A DNA stretch of 64,000 bases from Methylobacterium sp. Leaf117 (GTDB taxonomy: Bacteria > Pseudomonadota > Alphaproteobacteria > Rhizobiales > Beijerinckiaceae), in contig NZ_LMNL01000034.1 of assembly GCF_001422985.1 (NCBI RefSeq), forward strand, positions 768,112-832,111, read 5' to 3'. Below the pieces are notes generated by a model. That model did no database searches and had not been told where the DNA came from. It was given only the letters and a program-made list of their open reading frames with translations. The translations under genes were made by a program, and so were the position numbers. Every line of letters starts with the position of its first letter. The stretch's first letter is position 1. This document shows, one piece after another, positions 37,789 to 46,400 of this stretch.

Positions 37789-38406
37789 ATGACCTCTTCC
37801 CTCCGGACCCGCGGCCTCGCCGCGGCGGCCGTCCTCGCCGTGTGCCTGGTTCGGGTCGATGCGGCCGAGCCGGTTCCGGCCGGCCGGCTCGCCCCGCCGC
37901 AGAGCTTCGACGCGATCGCCGACACCCACACGCGCTCGGCGGCGATCTTCACCGAACTCGGCAAGGTCCTGACCAGTCCCCGCTGCACCAACTGCCATCC
38001 GGCCGGTGACCGGCCCCGGCAGGGCGACCACAGCCGGCCCCACCAGCCGCCGGTGTTCCGCGGGCCCGACGGCTTCGGCACCGCGTCGATGCGTTGCGGG
38101 AGCTGCCACGGCGCCGCCAATTTCGAGCCCGGACGGATGCCGGGGCATTCCGACTGGCACCTCGCCCCGCGCTCGATGGCCTGGGAGGGCAGAAGCGTCG
38201 CCGAGATCTGCGAGCAGATCAAGGATCCGGCGCGCAACGGCCAGCGCAAGGTGGAGGACCTCCTGCACCACATCGGCCAGGACACCCTGGTCGGATGGGC
38301 CTGGGCGCCCGGATACGGCCGGACGCCGGCGCCCGGGACGCAGGCCGAGGCCGGTGCCCTGGTGGCGGCCTGGATCGCCAGCGGCGCCGCCTGTCCGCTG
38401 AAATAG
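37789..38406 (+). CDS. Periplasmic two-haem cytochrome c (isoquinoline 1-oxidoreductase-associated type)
   Basis: A 205-residue protein with a signal peptide (LAAAAVLAVCLVRVDA) and two c-type haem sites, CTNCH and CGSCH. The TSPRCTNCHPAGDRP start and PRSMAWEG segment match cytochromes commonly encoded next to isoquinoline 1-oxidoreductase genes. It lies 11 bases after the iron-sulfur subunit, so it is probably the electron acceptor of this enzyme, passing electrons to the respiratory chain. Confidence 0.88.
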   Translation: MTSSLRTRGLAAAAVLAVCLVRVDAAEPVPAGRLAPPQSFDAIADTHTRSAAIFTELGKVLTSPRCTNCHPAGDRPRQGDHSRPHQPPVFRGPDGFGTASMRCGSCHGAANFEPGRMPGHSDWHLAPRSMAWEGRSVAEICEQIKDPARNGQRKVEDLLHHIGQDTLVGWAWAPGYGRTPAPGTQAEAGALVAAWIASGAACPLK

Positions 38407-38735
38407 GGCCGGATCGCGCGGGCTCGCGGCCCGGCATCGAACGCCCTCGTTCACCGAATACCCTGCCCCGGCGATCTGTCGAAGCGATCGCGCGGCGGCA
38501 GGCTTCGCAACGCATGCGACCCGTGCCCGGCGCCCGAGCCGGGTTCATGGTGCGCCCGGCGACGATCGGCCGGCCGGATGCGAAGGCGGAGCGGCGACAT
38601 CAACCACGACCGCGACGAGCCCGGCTCGACCGCTGTCGGCCCGCGCTGCGGCGCGGCGGCGCACAGGCGCCGAACCGGCGAGCCCGACCGATGGGGCGGC
38701 TTATCGGGACTTGGACATTCACGGGAGAGACGTCG
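38407..38735. other. Intergenic region before the barrel-protein gene
   Basis: 329 bases with no supported gene. It is long enough to hold a separate promoter for the 38736 gene. Confidence 0.45.
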
Positions 38736-39791
38736 ATGCTTACGTGTGCGGCCCGCCGGGGCCTGCTTCTGGCCTGCCGCGGGCATGTCCGTGCGGGGCT
38801 CGGCCTTGCGGGGCTCGGCCTTGCCGGTCTTGGCCTCGCGGGTCTTGGCCTCGCGGGGGTCAGCCTCATCGGAACCGCGTCGGCCGCGGACGGGCCCGCA
38901 GCGCCAGCGCCGCCCGTGGGGCCGGTCGCGGCACCGCCCGCGCCCTCGCTCTTCAGCTTCTCCGACACCATCATCAGCTACCGGTTCCAGGGGCCGTCCG
39001 CCGAGCCCGGGATCAGCGTCCAGGGCCCGGACGGCCGGCGCGAGCCCCGCGCGGTGCCCAAGAACGTGGTCAACCTGTTCCACGCCAATACCTGGACCTA
39101 CGGCACCAACCTGCTCTCCCTCGACATCCTGCGCTCGGGGTCCCAGGACCCGGCGGGCGACAAGTTCGGCAACTTCCCCGGCGTCGGCGCGACCGAGTTC
39201 TACCTGATCTACCGGGGCGTCCTCAGCGGGAACCAGATCTTCGACACCGACGCCTTCAGCATCCCGGGCCTCGTCAAGGATATCGGGCTGTCCTTCGGGG
39301 CGGACATCAACACCAAGGACACGACCTTCGATTCCGAGAAGCGCGCCGGCACCTTCGGCCTCAACTTCGCGTTCGACGTGCCGGCCGGATACGTGAATCT
39401 CAAGGTCCAGGCCTACAAGGAGTTCTCGCGCAACGGCTTCGCGGTGGGCCGCTTCCGCAGCGTCGAATACCGGATGACGCCGGAATTCGAGCTGACCTAT
39501 GCGCTGCCCCTGAGCTTCACCGGGCTGCCCCTGTCGCTCGCCGGCTTCAACACCGTGATCCTGCCCAAGGGCCGCTACGGACGCATCAACGAGAACGAGA
39601 CCCAGGTCGAGTTCGTGTCGCAGACCAACCTGGTGCTGGATGTCGGCCAGCTCGTCGCCGGCACGCCCCACCGCTTCGAGGTGTTCGCCGGCTTCCAGTA
39701 CTGGCACAACAAGTTCGGCGGCGATCCGCGCCGGACCATCAACACCGAGGAGAAGGCGCTGATCGCGGGCGTGTCGTATCACCTGCCGTGA
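38736..39791 (+). CDS. Putative outer-membrane beta-barrel protein
   Basis: A 351-residue exported protein. The signal peptide is stretched by five 15-bp repeats (38793-38867) encoding GLGLA-type pentads. After a Pro/Ala-rich stretch (about 50-70), the mature part alternates amphipathic strands with aromatic residues (SDTIISYRFQG, NTWTYGTNLLSLDIL, EFYLIYRGVL) and ends in a barrel-like strand (ALIAGVSYHLP). The WHNKFGGDP segment near the end resembles Tsx/DUF5020-type channels. A GGGAGAG site precedes the ATG. Barrel nature is confident, family is not. Its end overlaps the convergent AraC gene by 13 bases. Confidence 0.75.
   Translation: MLTCAARRGLLLACRGHVRAGLGLAGLGLAGLGLAGLGLAGVSLIGTASAADGPAAPAPPVGPVAAPPAPSLFSFSDTIISYRFQGPSAEPGISVQGPDGRREPRAVPKNVVNLFHANTWTYGTNLLSLDILRSGSQDPAGDKFGNFPGVGATEFYLIYRGVLSGNQIFDTDAFSIPGLVKDIGLSFGADINTKDTTFDSEKRAGTFGLNFAFDVPAGYVNLKVQAYKEFSRNGFAVGRFRSVEYRMTPEFELTYALPLSFTGLPLSLAGFNTVILPKGRYGRINENETQVEFVSQTNLVLDVGQLVAGTPHRFEVFAGFQYWHNKFGGDPRRTINTEEKALIAGVSYHLP
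38793..38867. repeat. 15-bp tandem repeat in the signal peptide
   Basis: Five 15-bp units; the first two are identical (GCGGGGCTCGGCCTT) and the later ones vary. They encode G-L-G-L-A-type repeats inside the hydrophobic core, so unit number sets signal-peptide length. Confidence 0.92.
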
Positions 39792-40849
39792 GAGGATGTC
39801 CCGTCCGACGGTGCGTCTCCGGAGCGTCGGGCGCCAAGATCACGGATGCTTGGATCACGGATGCTTGGATCACGCAGGCTTGGATCACGCAGGCTTGGAT
39901 CACGACTGCGAAGATCGCCGGGCGGGAAGCCGAAGCGCCGGCGGAAGGCGCGGTTGAAGGTCGGCACGTCGGTGAAGCCGCAGCCATACGCGATGGTGGC
40001 GATCTTCAGGCCGTCGTTGTCCGGCGAGGCCAGGTGGCGGTAGGCATGGGTCAGGCGCGCGGTCCGGATCTCCGCCGCGATGCCCTCGGTCTCGGCAAAG
40101 GCCCGGTAGAGCTGGGTTCGCGACAGCCCGAGCGCCGTGTGGATCTGCCGCGGGCAGAGGCCCGGGTCGTGCAGCCGCCGCTCGATCTGCGCCCGCGCCA
40201 GGGAGATCACCGCATCCCGCGACAGCTCCCTCCGCGACCGGCCGGCCGCCTCCGGGACGAGGCCCCGCAGCAGGTGCAGCAGGCTGTCCAGGGCCGCGTC
40301 CGCCTCGCCGTGGGACATCGCCCGCACCGAGCTCGCGAAGGCGCGGAACTGCGGCGCGAAGGCGGATATCGCGGGTCGGCTCGCCAGAATCCGCCCCGAG
40401 AAGGCATCGGCATCGCCGAACCACGCCTCGAACATCCGGCGCGGTACGGCGATGCGGAGTTCCTCGTAGGCGTTCTGGGACCCGGCCATGAAGGGCCGGT
40501 TCCGGACCAGGAAGCTGATGTCGCCGGCGGCGATCCGCCCGCCGCGGTCGTGCTGCTCCTGGTAGCCGATCCCGTCGAGGGCCAGGGCGATGGCGACCTG
40601 CTCGGGGGCGTTCCGGTCGATATGGCCGCTGCCGAACCGCAACCCCACCGGCGAACTCGCCGTGTGCGTCAGCGCCCAGTCCGCCGCGGCCACGGCCAGC
40701 CGCCTGGCCTGGAAGGGCGCCCGCGCCTGGACCCGCTCCACGTCGCCGAAGGGCGCCAGCGCGGTGGCGCGCCAGAACGCGAACGCCTGCCGGGGTTCGA
40801 CGCAGGTCGTCGTTTCGATGACGCTGGGAACCACTGCCGGCCGAGACAT
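39779..40849 (-). CDS. AraC family transcriptional regulator
   Basis: A 356-residue regulator. The N-terminal two-thirds resembles an AraC-binding-like sensor domain (WRATALAPFGDVERV onwards). The C-terminal DNA-binding domain has two helix-turn-helix motifs, ICPRQ-type LGLSRTQLYRAFAETEG and IAYGCGFTDVPTFNRAFRRRFGFPPGDLR. Beyond the normal end a tail of about 35 residues consists of RDPS[L/I] repeats. The ATG at 40849 (MSRPAVV) was chosen since upstream sequence is unrelated. It is convergent with the barrel gene and may control it or the hydroxylase locus. Confidence 0.9.
   Translation of the reverse strand: MSRPAVVPSVIETTTCVEPRQAFAFWRATALAPFGDVERVQARAPFQARRLAVAAADWALTHTASSPVGLRFGSGHIDRNAPEQVAIALALDGIGYQEQHDRGGRIAAGDISFLVRNRPFMAGSQNAYEELRIAVPRRMFEAWFGDADAFSGRILASRPAISAFAPQFRAFASSVRAMSHGEADAALDSLLHLLRGLVPEAAGRSRRELSRDAVISLARAQIERRLHDPGLCPRQIHTALGLSRTQLYRAFAETEGIAAEIRTARLTHAYRHLASPDNDGLKIATIAYGCGFTDVPTFNRAFRRRFGFPPGDLRSRDPSLRDPSLRDPSIRDPSIRDLGARRSGDAPSDGTSSHGR
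39841..39915. repeat. 15-bp tandem repeat in the AraC tail
   Basis: Five 15-bp units: two of CACGGATGCTTGGAT, two of CACGCAGGCTTGGAT, and one diverged. They encode the RDPS[L/I] tail of the regulator on the minus strand, after the second helix-turn-helix. Confidence 0.93.
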
Positions 40850-41176
40850 CCTCAACGCTCCGATCGCGCGGGGTCGCCGACCCGGAGCCGGCGCGATTTC
40901 CACGGGTGTCGCGTTCCATAGCCGAAAGCGACGCGGCCCGGCAGCTCCAATTGTTGGAAACCGACCTGTGCCCGTCCGAGCCTGTTGACTCCGCCCAAGA
41001 CTTGTCGCTCTCAAGATCCGCCGTACGGGCGCCCGGCGAAAACAAGACTAGAGCCCGCAACAGCGCGCCTCATTCACGGGGCGCCACACCGGAAATTAAC
41101 GCGCCCGGTGGTTCCTGTCGGGCGCACGCATCGCCCGGCGCTCCGTCGGCCCGCCGCTTCCACGGACGCTTCCCGC
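40850..41176. other. Divergent intergenic region, AraC gene and SMR pump
   Basis: 327 bases that should carry the promoters of both divergent genes. I see no clear hexamer pair or palindrome. Confidence 0.45.
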
Positions 41177-41506
41177 ATGAATCCCTACCTGCTCCTCGCC
41201 TTCGCGATCAGCGCCGAAGTGACCGCGACGCTGGCCCTCAAGGCCGCCGACGGGCTGACCCGGCCGGTGCCGACCGTGATCATGGTGGTGGGCTACGGCA
41301 CCGCCTTCTGGCTGATGTCGAACAGCATGAACATGCTGCCGATCGGCGTCGTCTATGCGATCTGGGCCGGGGTCGGCATGGTCGGGGCGGCCCTCGGCGG
41401 CGCCCTCCTGTTCGATGAGCCCATCACCCTGTCGATGATGGCAGGCATCGCGGTGATCGCCGTGGGCGTGACCATCCTGGCCTCGGGCCAGAGCGCGGCC
41501 CACTGA
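41177..41506 (+). CDS. Small multidrug resistance (SMR) efflux protein, EmrE-like
   Basis: A 109-residue, four-helix pump. The N-terminal MNPYLLLAFAISAEV holds the essential Glu14 that couples proton entry to export of cationic compounds. The PIGVVYAIWAGVGMV helix is a family signature. SMR proteins act as dual-topology homodimers, and the presence of one gene suits that. Sugar- or guanidinium-type specificity cannot be told apart with certainty, but EmrE-like aromatic residues (Tyr4, Trp) are present. Confidence 0.92.
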   Translation: MNPYLLLAFAISAEVTATLALKAADGLTRPVPTVIMVVGYGTAFWLMSNSMNMLPIGVVYAIWAGVGMVGAALGGALLFDEPITLSMMAGIAVIAVGVTILASGQSAAH

Positions 41507-41526
41507 TCCGCTTTCAACCCCCGGAC

Positions 41527-42810
41527 ATGGGGTCCTCCTCCCGCACGAAGGGCTGTCCTCCGGTGCTTTCTCACCCCGAGCGCGGCCCGCGGTCCCGCCC
41601 CCACCGCGCGAGGCGCCCGGCGCTGGCCCTGAAGATCGGGCTCGTGGCGGCCGGGCTCCTGAGCGCCGTCGCCTGGGCGGCCACGGCCCTCCTCGGCGTG
41701 CCGAATCCCATCACCCTGGTGGCCCTCACCGTCCTCGAGCCCTCGGCCGTCGAACCCTGGTTCGCGCGCCGGCCGGTCCCGGCGGCGGCGACCCCGCGGG
41801 TCCTGCCGGTCCGGCTCCGCCCGATCCTCGACCCTGTGCCGTGGAAGGGCGGGCGGGTCTCCCTGGCCGAGATGCTGGCCGCGACCCACACCAATGCGCT
41901 CCTGGTCACGCAGAACGGCATCCTGGTCCACGAATGGTATCGGCCCGGCTTCGACGGGGCGACGCGGTTTCCGTCCTGGTCGGTGGCGAAATCGGTGGTC
42001 TCGCTCCTGGTCGGGCAGGCGATCACCAAGGGGCAGCTCGCCGAGACGGACCGGGTCTCCGCCCTGCTGCCCTACCTGCGCCCGGATCTGCGCGACACCG
42101 CCGCCTTCGGCCGCATCACCGTCCGCGACCTCCTCGACATGACGAGCGGGCTCGCGGTGCCGGAGAACTACGATCCCTGGGACCCGCTGGTCGGCACGGC
42201 CGGGATGTACCTCACCCGCGACCTCCCGGCCTTCGTGCGGGACCACGCCCGCCTGTCGTCCCGGCCCGGCAGCAAGGGCCAGTACCGCAGCATCGACACC
42301 GAGGTGCTCGGGCTGATCCTGGCCGAGATCCAGGGCCGGCCCCTGGCCGACATCCTGTCGGAGCAGATCTGGAAACCGATGGGGGCCGAGGCGGAGGCGA
42401 CCTGGAATCTCGACCGGCCCGGCGGGACCGAGAAGGCGTTCTGCTGCCTCAACGCCGTCGCCCGCGACTTCGCCCGCCTGGGGCTGATGGTGGCCGATCA
42501 CGGCCGGGTGGGAGCGACGCGCATCGTGGCGCCGGGCTGGATCGAACGGATCGAGACGCCGGCCCGGCAGGAGGTCGACGGCTGGCCCTACTCGGCGCAG
42601 TGGTGGCACGTTCCGAACGGCGACGAGGACATCTCCGCCATCGGGGTCTACGGCCAGTACGTCTACATCAATCGCGACACCGGCACGGTGATCGTCAAGC
42701 TCAGCGACCACGGCGCGGAGCAGGACGAGGCCGACACCCTCGCGGTGATGCTCGCCCTCGCGCGCGACCTCGCCCGACCCGGCCCGACGGCCAGGCCGTC
42801 CCCCGAATGA
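41527..42810 (+). CDS. Serine hydrolase, class C beta-lactamase fold
   Basis: A 427-residue protein with one N-terminal membrane or signal helix (LALKIGLVAAGLLSAVAWAA) and a class C beta-lactamase/6-aminohexanoate-dimer-hydrolase-like domain. The SxxK motif is SWSVAKSV, with Ser the nucleophile and Lys the base. A Tyr in GQYRSIDTE occupies the second-motif position, and a GVYGQYVY segment stands in the KTG region. The true substrate is unknown. It starts 20 bases after the SMR gene. Its 3' end is partly duplicated at 45338-45382. Confidence 0.87.
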   Translation: MGSSSRTKGCPPVLSHPERGPRSRPHRARRPALALKIGLVAAGLLSAVAWAATALLGVPNPITLVALTVLEPSAVEPWFARRPVPAAATPRVLPVRLRPILDPVPWKGGRVSLAEMLAATHTNALLVTQNGILVHEWYRPGFDGATRFPSWSVAKSVVSLLVGQAITKGQLAETDRVSALLPYLRPDLRDTAAFGRITVRDLLDMTSGLAVPENYDPWDPLVGTAGMYLTRDLPAFVRDHARLSSRPGSKGQYRSIDTEVLGLILAEIQGRPLADILSEQIWKPMGAEAEATWNLDRPGGTEKAFCCLNAVARDFARLGLMVADHGRVGATRIVAPGWIERIETPARQEVDGWPYSAQWWHVPNGDEDISAIGVYGQYVYINRDTGTVIVKLSDHGAEQDEADTLAVMLALARDLARPGPTARPSPE

Positions 42811-42823
42811 GACGCAGGGCCCC
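42779..42823. repeat. 45-bp direct repeat, left copy
   Basis: Covers the last codons and stop of the serine hydrolase gene plus the bases after it. An identical 45-bp copy lies at 45338-45382, beyond the TonB receptor gene. Similarity continues imperfectly for about 10-15 bases on each side. Confidence 0.95.
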
Positions 42824-42918
42824 GACCCGGCGGAGCGCGGAACCGTGCCAGCCTCGTGCGCGACCGCGATCCTCGACGCCGTGCCGAAGCGGCATTGGAA
42901 AACAAGCGTGGCGGGGAT

Positions 42919-45087
42919 TTAGAAGCGAGCCGCAACGCCACCCATGATCGTGCGTGGAAGACCTGGAGTGGCGTAGCGGTTCTGAAACGCCCGGTCATAG
43001 AACGTCTCGTCGAAGAGGTTGTCGACGTTCAGGTAGACTCTGACGCCCGGCGTAATCTGATAATACGAGATCAAGTTGAAGACCGTGTATTCGGGAAGCT
43101 TGAAGGTCGACAAAGCCGTCCCGGCAACGCGTTGCCCGGCAAAACTGACGCCCCCGCCGAGCCCGAGACCCCGAAGGTCGCCGCTCTGGAACTCGTAGAC
43201 GCTTTGCACGGAAAAGCTGTTCTCGGGGATATTCGCCAGCCGCGTCCCGACAGGAAGCGCGTTGTCACGGCTCACGGCCGCGTCGACATACGCGTAGGTG
43301 CCGATCACGCGCCAGCCAGGCGCCAGATAGCCCGCGAAACTCAGGTCGAAGCCACGGCTGCGGACCTCGCCTGCGGCCACGCTGAAGTTCACGTCGAGCG
43401 GGTCCGTTGTCAGGACGTTGGTCCGCTTGATGTCGAACACGGCCGCCGTGGCACTCAGGCGACCGTCGAGCAGGGTGAATTTGGCACCGGCCTCGACGCC
43501 CTCGCCCTCCTGGAACGCGAAGGGTCGGCCGGTCCGGTCCGCACCGGTGTTGGGCCGAAACGAGCGCGAGTAGTTGCCGTAGACGGAGACCGTGTCGAAG
43601 AGGTCGTAGACCAAGCCGAGACGGGGGGTCGCAGCGGTACCCTGCAGGCGCGTGGTCCGATTGTTGAGGAAGGAGGTCGAGACGAGGCCGATGTCTTCCA
43701 CGCGCACGCCAACCAGTGCGTGGAGGCGCGGCGTGATGTCGATCTGGTCTTGGATGTAGCCGGCGAAGCTCTGCGTGTTCTCCAGCAGGTTGCTGACGGA
43801 GGCCGTGAGTGGGGGCAGGCGCTGGCCGTACTGAGGGGTCAAGAGATCGAGGAAGAACGGGTTGGTCGTCGCGTTCGAGCGGTTGAAGACCTCACGGTAG
43901 CGATAACTGTCATAGTCCAGGCCCGTCAGCAGTGTGTGGCGAAACGGACCCGTCTCGAATTTGCCCGCGAGGTTCACCTGCAGGTCGAGATCGGACCAGG
44001 TCAGGTCACGCCGCTCGAACGTGCGCCGCAGGGTCCGTCCGTCGGCAAGGACGCCGATGGCCCCCGCACCGTCGCCGGCGAGATTGCCGGCCAGCACCTG
44101 CGCCCCGGCGCTGACCACCCAGTTCGGGTCGAGCCGATGCTCGATGCGCAGTTGGCCGAGGGCGTTGTCGTTGCGAACCGGGGCGATCCCCGGTTCCCCG
44201 ATGAAGCGGGTCCTTGGGAGGGCACGGAGGTTGCCGGCGATGGGCACGACGCCGCGGTCGAAGGTCTGGCTGGTGCTGATGAGTTCCCCTTCGAGGGTGA
44301 CGGTCGTGTCGGCGGTCGGCTTCCAGGCTATGACAGGCGCGAGGTAGTAACGGTCGCCGCGCACGAAGTCGCGGAAGCTGCCGTTGTCCTCAACGGCACC
44401 CGTGATGCGGGCGAGGACCTTGCCGTCCTCATCGAGGGCGCCTGTCGCATCGAACGTGCTGCGCTTGAGGTTGTAGCTGCCGTACTGCGTACCGATGGCG
44501 AAGCTGCGCTCGGCCAGCGGCTGCTTGGTGACGATGTTGAAGGTGCCGCCCGGATCGCCACGCCCGTACAGGAACGCTGATGGACCCTTGAGAACCTCGA
44601 TGCGCTCGATGGAAGCGACATCGGGCGAATTCGGGAATCCTCGATTGATCGGAAATCCGTTGCGGTAGTATTCGCCGGTGGCAAAGCCCCGGATCGTGAA
44701 CTCGGTCAGGCCCAAGCCTGCAAAATTGTTGGCGCGACCGACTCCGGCCAGGTCGAGAGCCGTGTCGACACGTGTGGCGGCTGCGTCTTCGAGCACTTGG
44801 TTCGGTACGACCACCACCGTTTGTGGCACCTCCCGCAGCGGCGTGTCCGTGCGGGTCGCACTGATGCTGTCCTTGGCAAGATAGCCATCGACCTTGAGAA
44901 GTGAGCCGCCATTGCCCGCGACAGCAAGTTCTTCGAGTTGCACCGCCTGAGCTGCGTCCGTGGCGGGCTGGGCTTGGGTCGAATTCGATCCAAGGCCGAT
45001 CATTGAAACAAGGGATGTCATCGAAAGGACAGCAGTCGATGCCACGCGAGCACCGTGGGACTTCTTATTCTTGATGGAGGGTGCCAC
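42919..45087 (-). CDS. TonB-dependent receptor, ferric-siderophore type
   Basis: A 722-residue outer-membrane receptor with a signal peptide (about 35 residues). A plug domain follows, with PLREVPQTVVVVPNQVLED and EVLKGPSAFLYGRGDPGG as family hallmarks. The 22-strand barrel ends in the obligatory terminal Phe. The plug wording places it in the TonB-dependent siderophore (FhuA/FpvA/FcuA-like) group. It stands alone, with no siderophore or permease genes next to it, and is flanked by 45-bp direct repeats. An Irr/ICE-like box lies 124-140 bases upstream, so iron control is likely. Confidence 0.94.
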   Translation of the reverse strand: MAPSIKNKKSHGARVASTAVLSMTSLVSMIGLGSNSTQAQPATDAAQAVQLEELAVAGNGGSLLKVDGYLAKDSISATRTDTPLREVPQTVVVVPNQVLEDAAATRVDTALDLAGVGRANNFAGLGLTEFTIRGFATGEYYRNGFPINRGFPNSPDVASIERIEVLKGPSAFLYGRGDPGGTFNIVTKQPLAERSFAIGTQYGSYNLKRSTFDATGALDEDGKVLARITGAVEDNGSFRDFVRGDRYYLAPVIAWKPTADTTVTLEGELISTSQTFDRGVVPIAGNLRALPRTRFIGEPGIAPVRNDNALGQLRIEHRLDPNWVVSAGAQVLAGNLAGDGAGAIGVLADGRTLRRTFERRDLTWSDLDLQVNLAGKFETGPFRHTLLTGLDYDSYRYREVFNRSNATTNPFFLDLLTPQYGQRLPPLTASVSNLLENTQSFAGYIQDQIDITPRLHALVGVRVEDIGLVSTSFLNNRTTRLQGTAATPRLGLVYDLFDTVSVYGNYSRSFRPNTGADRTGRPFAFQEGEGVEAGAKFTLLDGRLSATAAVFDIKRTNVLTTDPLDVNFSVAAGEVRSRGFDLSFAGYLAPGWRVIGTYAYVDAAVSRDNALPVGTRLANIPENSFSVQSVYEFQSGDLRGLGLGGGVSFAGQRVAGTALSTFKLPEYTVFNLISYYQITPGVRVYLNVDNLFDETFYDRAFQNRYATPGLPRTIMGGVAARF

Positions 45088-45210
45088 GGACGCATACCAA
45101 AACTAACTCGGAGGCTGTGCGTTACGAGGCAGAAACATTTCCGGTCAACCTGGTCAGATCGAACTTCCAAGACGAAGACTTACATTCATTTCAATCTCGC
45201 TCTGTTGCTT

Positions 45211-45227
45211 TTTAAAGAGGTTCTAAA
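45211..45227 (-). promoter_or_regulatory. Putative Irr iron control element (ICE box)
   Basis: Read on the minus strand the site is TTTAGAA-CCT-CTTTAAA. The ICE consensus is TTTAGAA-N3-TTCTAAA, so 12 of 14 fixed positions match and one half-site is perfect. Irr is the haem-responsive iron regulator of Rhizobiales. The position upstream of a siderophore receptor gene supports the call. Confidence 0.6.
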
Positions 45228-45337
45228 TCGACCGACATCGCTGTGCCGTTGTGGCGCACGGGCCACATGAGCATGCCTGGCACCATCGGCGAGGCCCCCG
45301 GATCAGGCGAAGAGCGTCAGCGCACGTACATCGCCCA

Positions 45338-45382
45338 CCGGCCCGACGGCCAGGCCGTCCCCCGAATGAGACGCAGGGCCCC
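45338..45382. repeat. 45-bp direct repeat, right copy
   Basis: Identical to 42779-42823, 2,559 bases away. The repeat includes the coding end of the serine hydrolase but here no intact hydrolase gene accompanies it. Confidence 0.95.
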
Positions 45383-45656
45383 ACTCCGGCGGAGCGGTGC
45401 CGATCCAAATCCTCGACTCTTCCGGTCAGAACTCGACGGTTGCGATGGAGCCTGACGGTTTGAAGCGGGTGGATAGCGGACCATGGCTCTCGATGCGGAA
45501 GCTGATGGTCCGGTGCCGCCCCGACCCGGACGCTCACCGACGTCGTCGCGGCGATCGAAACCTGCCGTTCGAGCCCGTGGCAAACGATTGACCGAGGCTG
45601 ACACGCCGTACACGGTCTGACACTCGAGGGTTGTGAGAATCACGAGCGCGTGCCGA

Positions 45657-46271
45657 ATGACCATCGTTGATGCGCATATCGCGTCTTGGCGTCATGCGCC
45701 CTTTGCCGGGTGGGCGACGGGAGAGGCGTGGGATGTCATCCCCGGCTTGGCTGGCATGGTCGCGAGACTTCTGAAGACCCTCGGCTCCGATTACGAGATC
45801 GAGGGCGATATCGCCATCCATCGCACGACCAGGGTCGAGACCGGCGCCGTACTGAAAGGCCCTCTGATCGTTGGCCCGAAGTGTCTTATTGCTATGGGAA
45901 GCTTGATCAGAGGTGGATGCTGGCTCGACAGCGACTGCATCGTCGGACCCGGAGCCGAACTCAAGACGACCATCCTGTTTCGAGGGTCGAAGCTCGCCCA
46001 TTTCAACTTCGTCGGCGACAGCATCCTTGGCCGGGATGTCAATCTCGAAGCGGGCTCGATCATTGCGAACTACCGGAACGAGTTGGCCGATCCCCGCCTC
46101 CGTATCGGCTATAACGGCACGACGCTCGAAGCGGACACGCTGAAGTTCGGCGCACTTGTGGGCGACGGATGTCGCATCGGCGCGAATGCGGTCGTTGCGC
46201 CCGGCGCCATCCTGGCTCCCGGAACGGTGGTGTCCCGCCTCGGATTGATCGATCAGCGCCCCGTTTCCTGA
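45657..46271 (+). CDS. Left-handed beta-helix (hexapeptide repeat) acyltransferase-like protein
   Basis: A 204-residue protein built largely from hexapeptide repeats (IAIHRTTRVETGAVLKGPLIV onwards), the left-handed beta-helix fold of GlmU-type and other acyl/acetyltransferases. Residues such as Asn and Arg at the end of the helix (LEAGSIIANYRNELA) resemble nucleotidyl-sugar N-acetyltransferases. No nucleotidyltransferase domain is present. Start chosen at ATG 45657; a GTG at 45633 is possible. Codon use is a little more AT-rich than in neighbouring genes. Confidence 0.8.
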   Translation: MTIVDAHIASWRHAPFAGWATGEAWDVIPGLAGMVARLLKTLGSDYEIEGDIAIHRTTRVETGAVLKGPLIVGPKCLIAMGSLIRGGCWLDSDCIVGPGAELKTTILFRGSKLAHFNFVGDSILGRDVNLEAGSIIANYRNELADPRLRIGYNGTTLEADTLKFGALVGDGCRIGANAVVAPGAILAPGTVVSRLGLIDQRPVS

Positions 46272-46400
46272 GCGTCCCCAAAGCGGACCGGCGGATATCC
46301 GTCCCCCACGGCCATCGGTCACGGCCTGACCCAGCAGCCCGCAAGCGGAGATTTCCGAGGCCTGCACAGGGTCGCGACCCACCCCCGCCCGCCCGCCATC

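Larger units (their letters stand above)
45088..45656. other. AT-rich intergenic region upstream of the TonB receptor
   Basis: 569 bases without a supported gene. The left part is AT-rich and contains the ICE-like box; the middle holds the right copy of the 45-bp repeat. Confidence 0.55.

Noticed and set aside
33867..38406. Genomic island integrated at the tRNA
   Set aside because: I could not find a copy of the tRNA 3' end downstream, nor an integrase; the AT-rich patch alone is insufficient.
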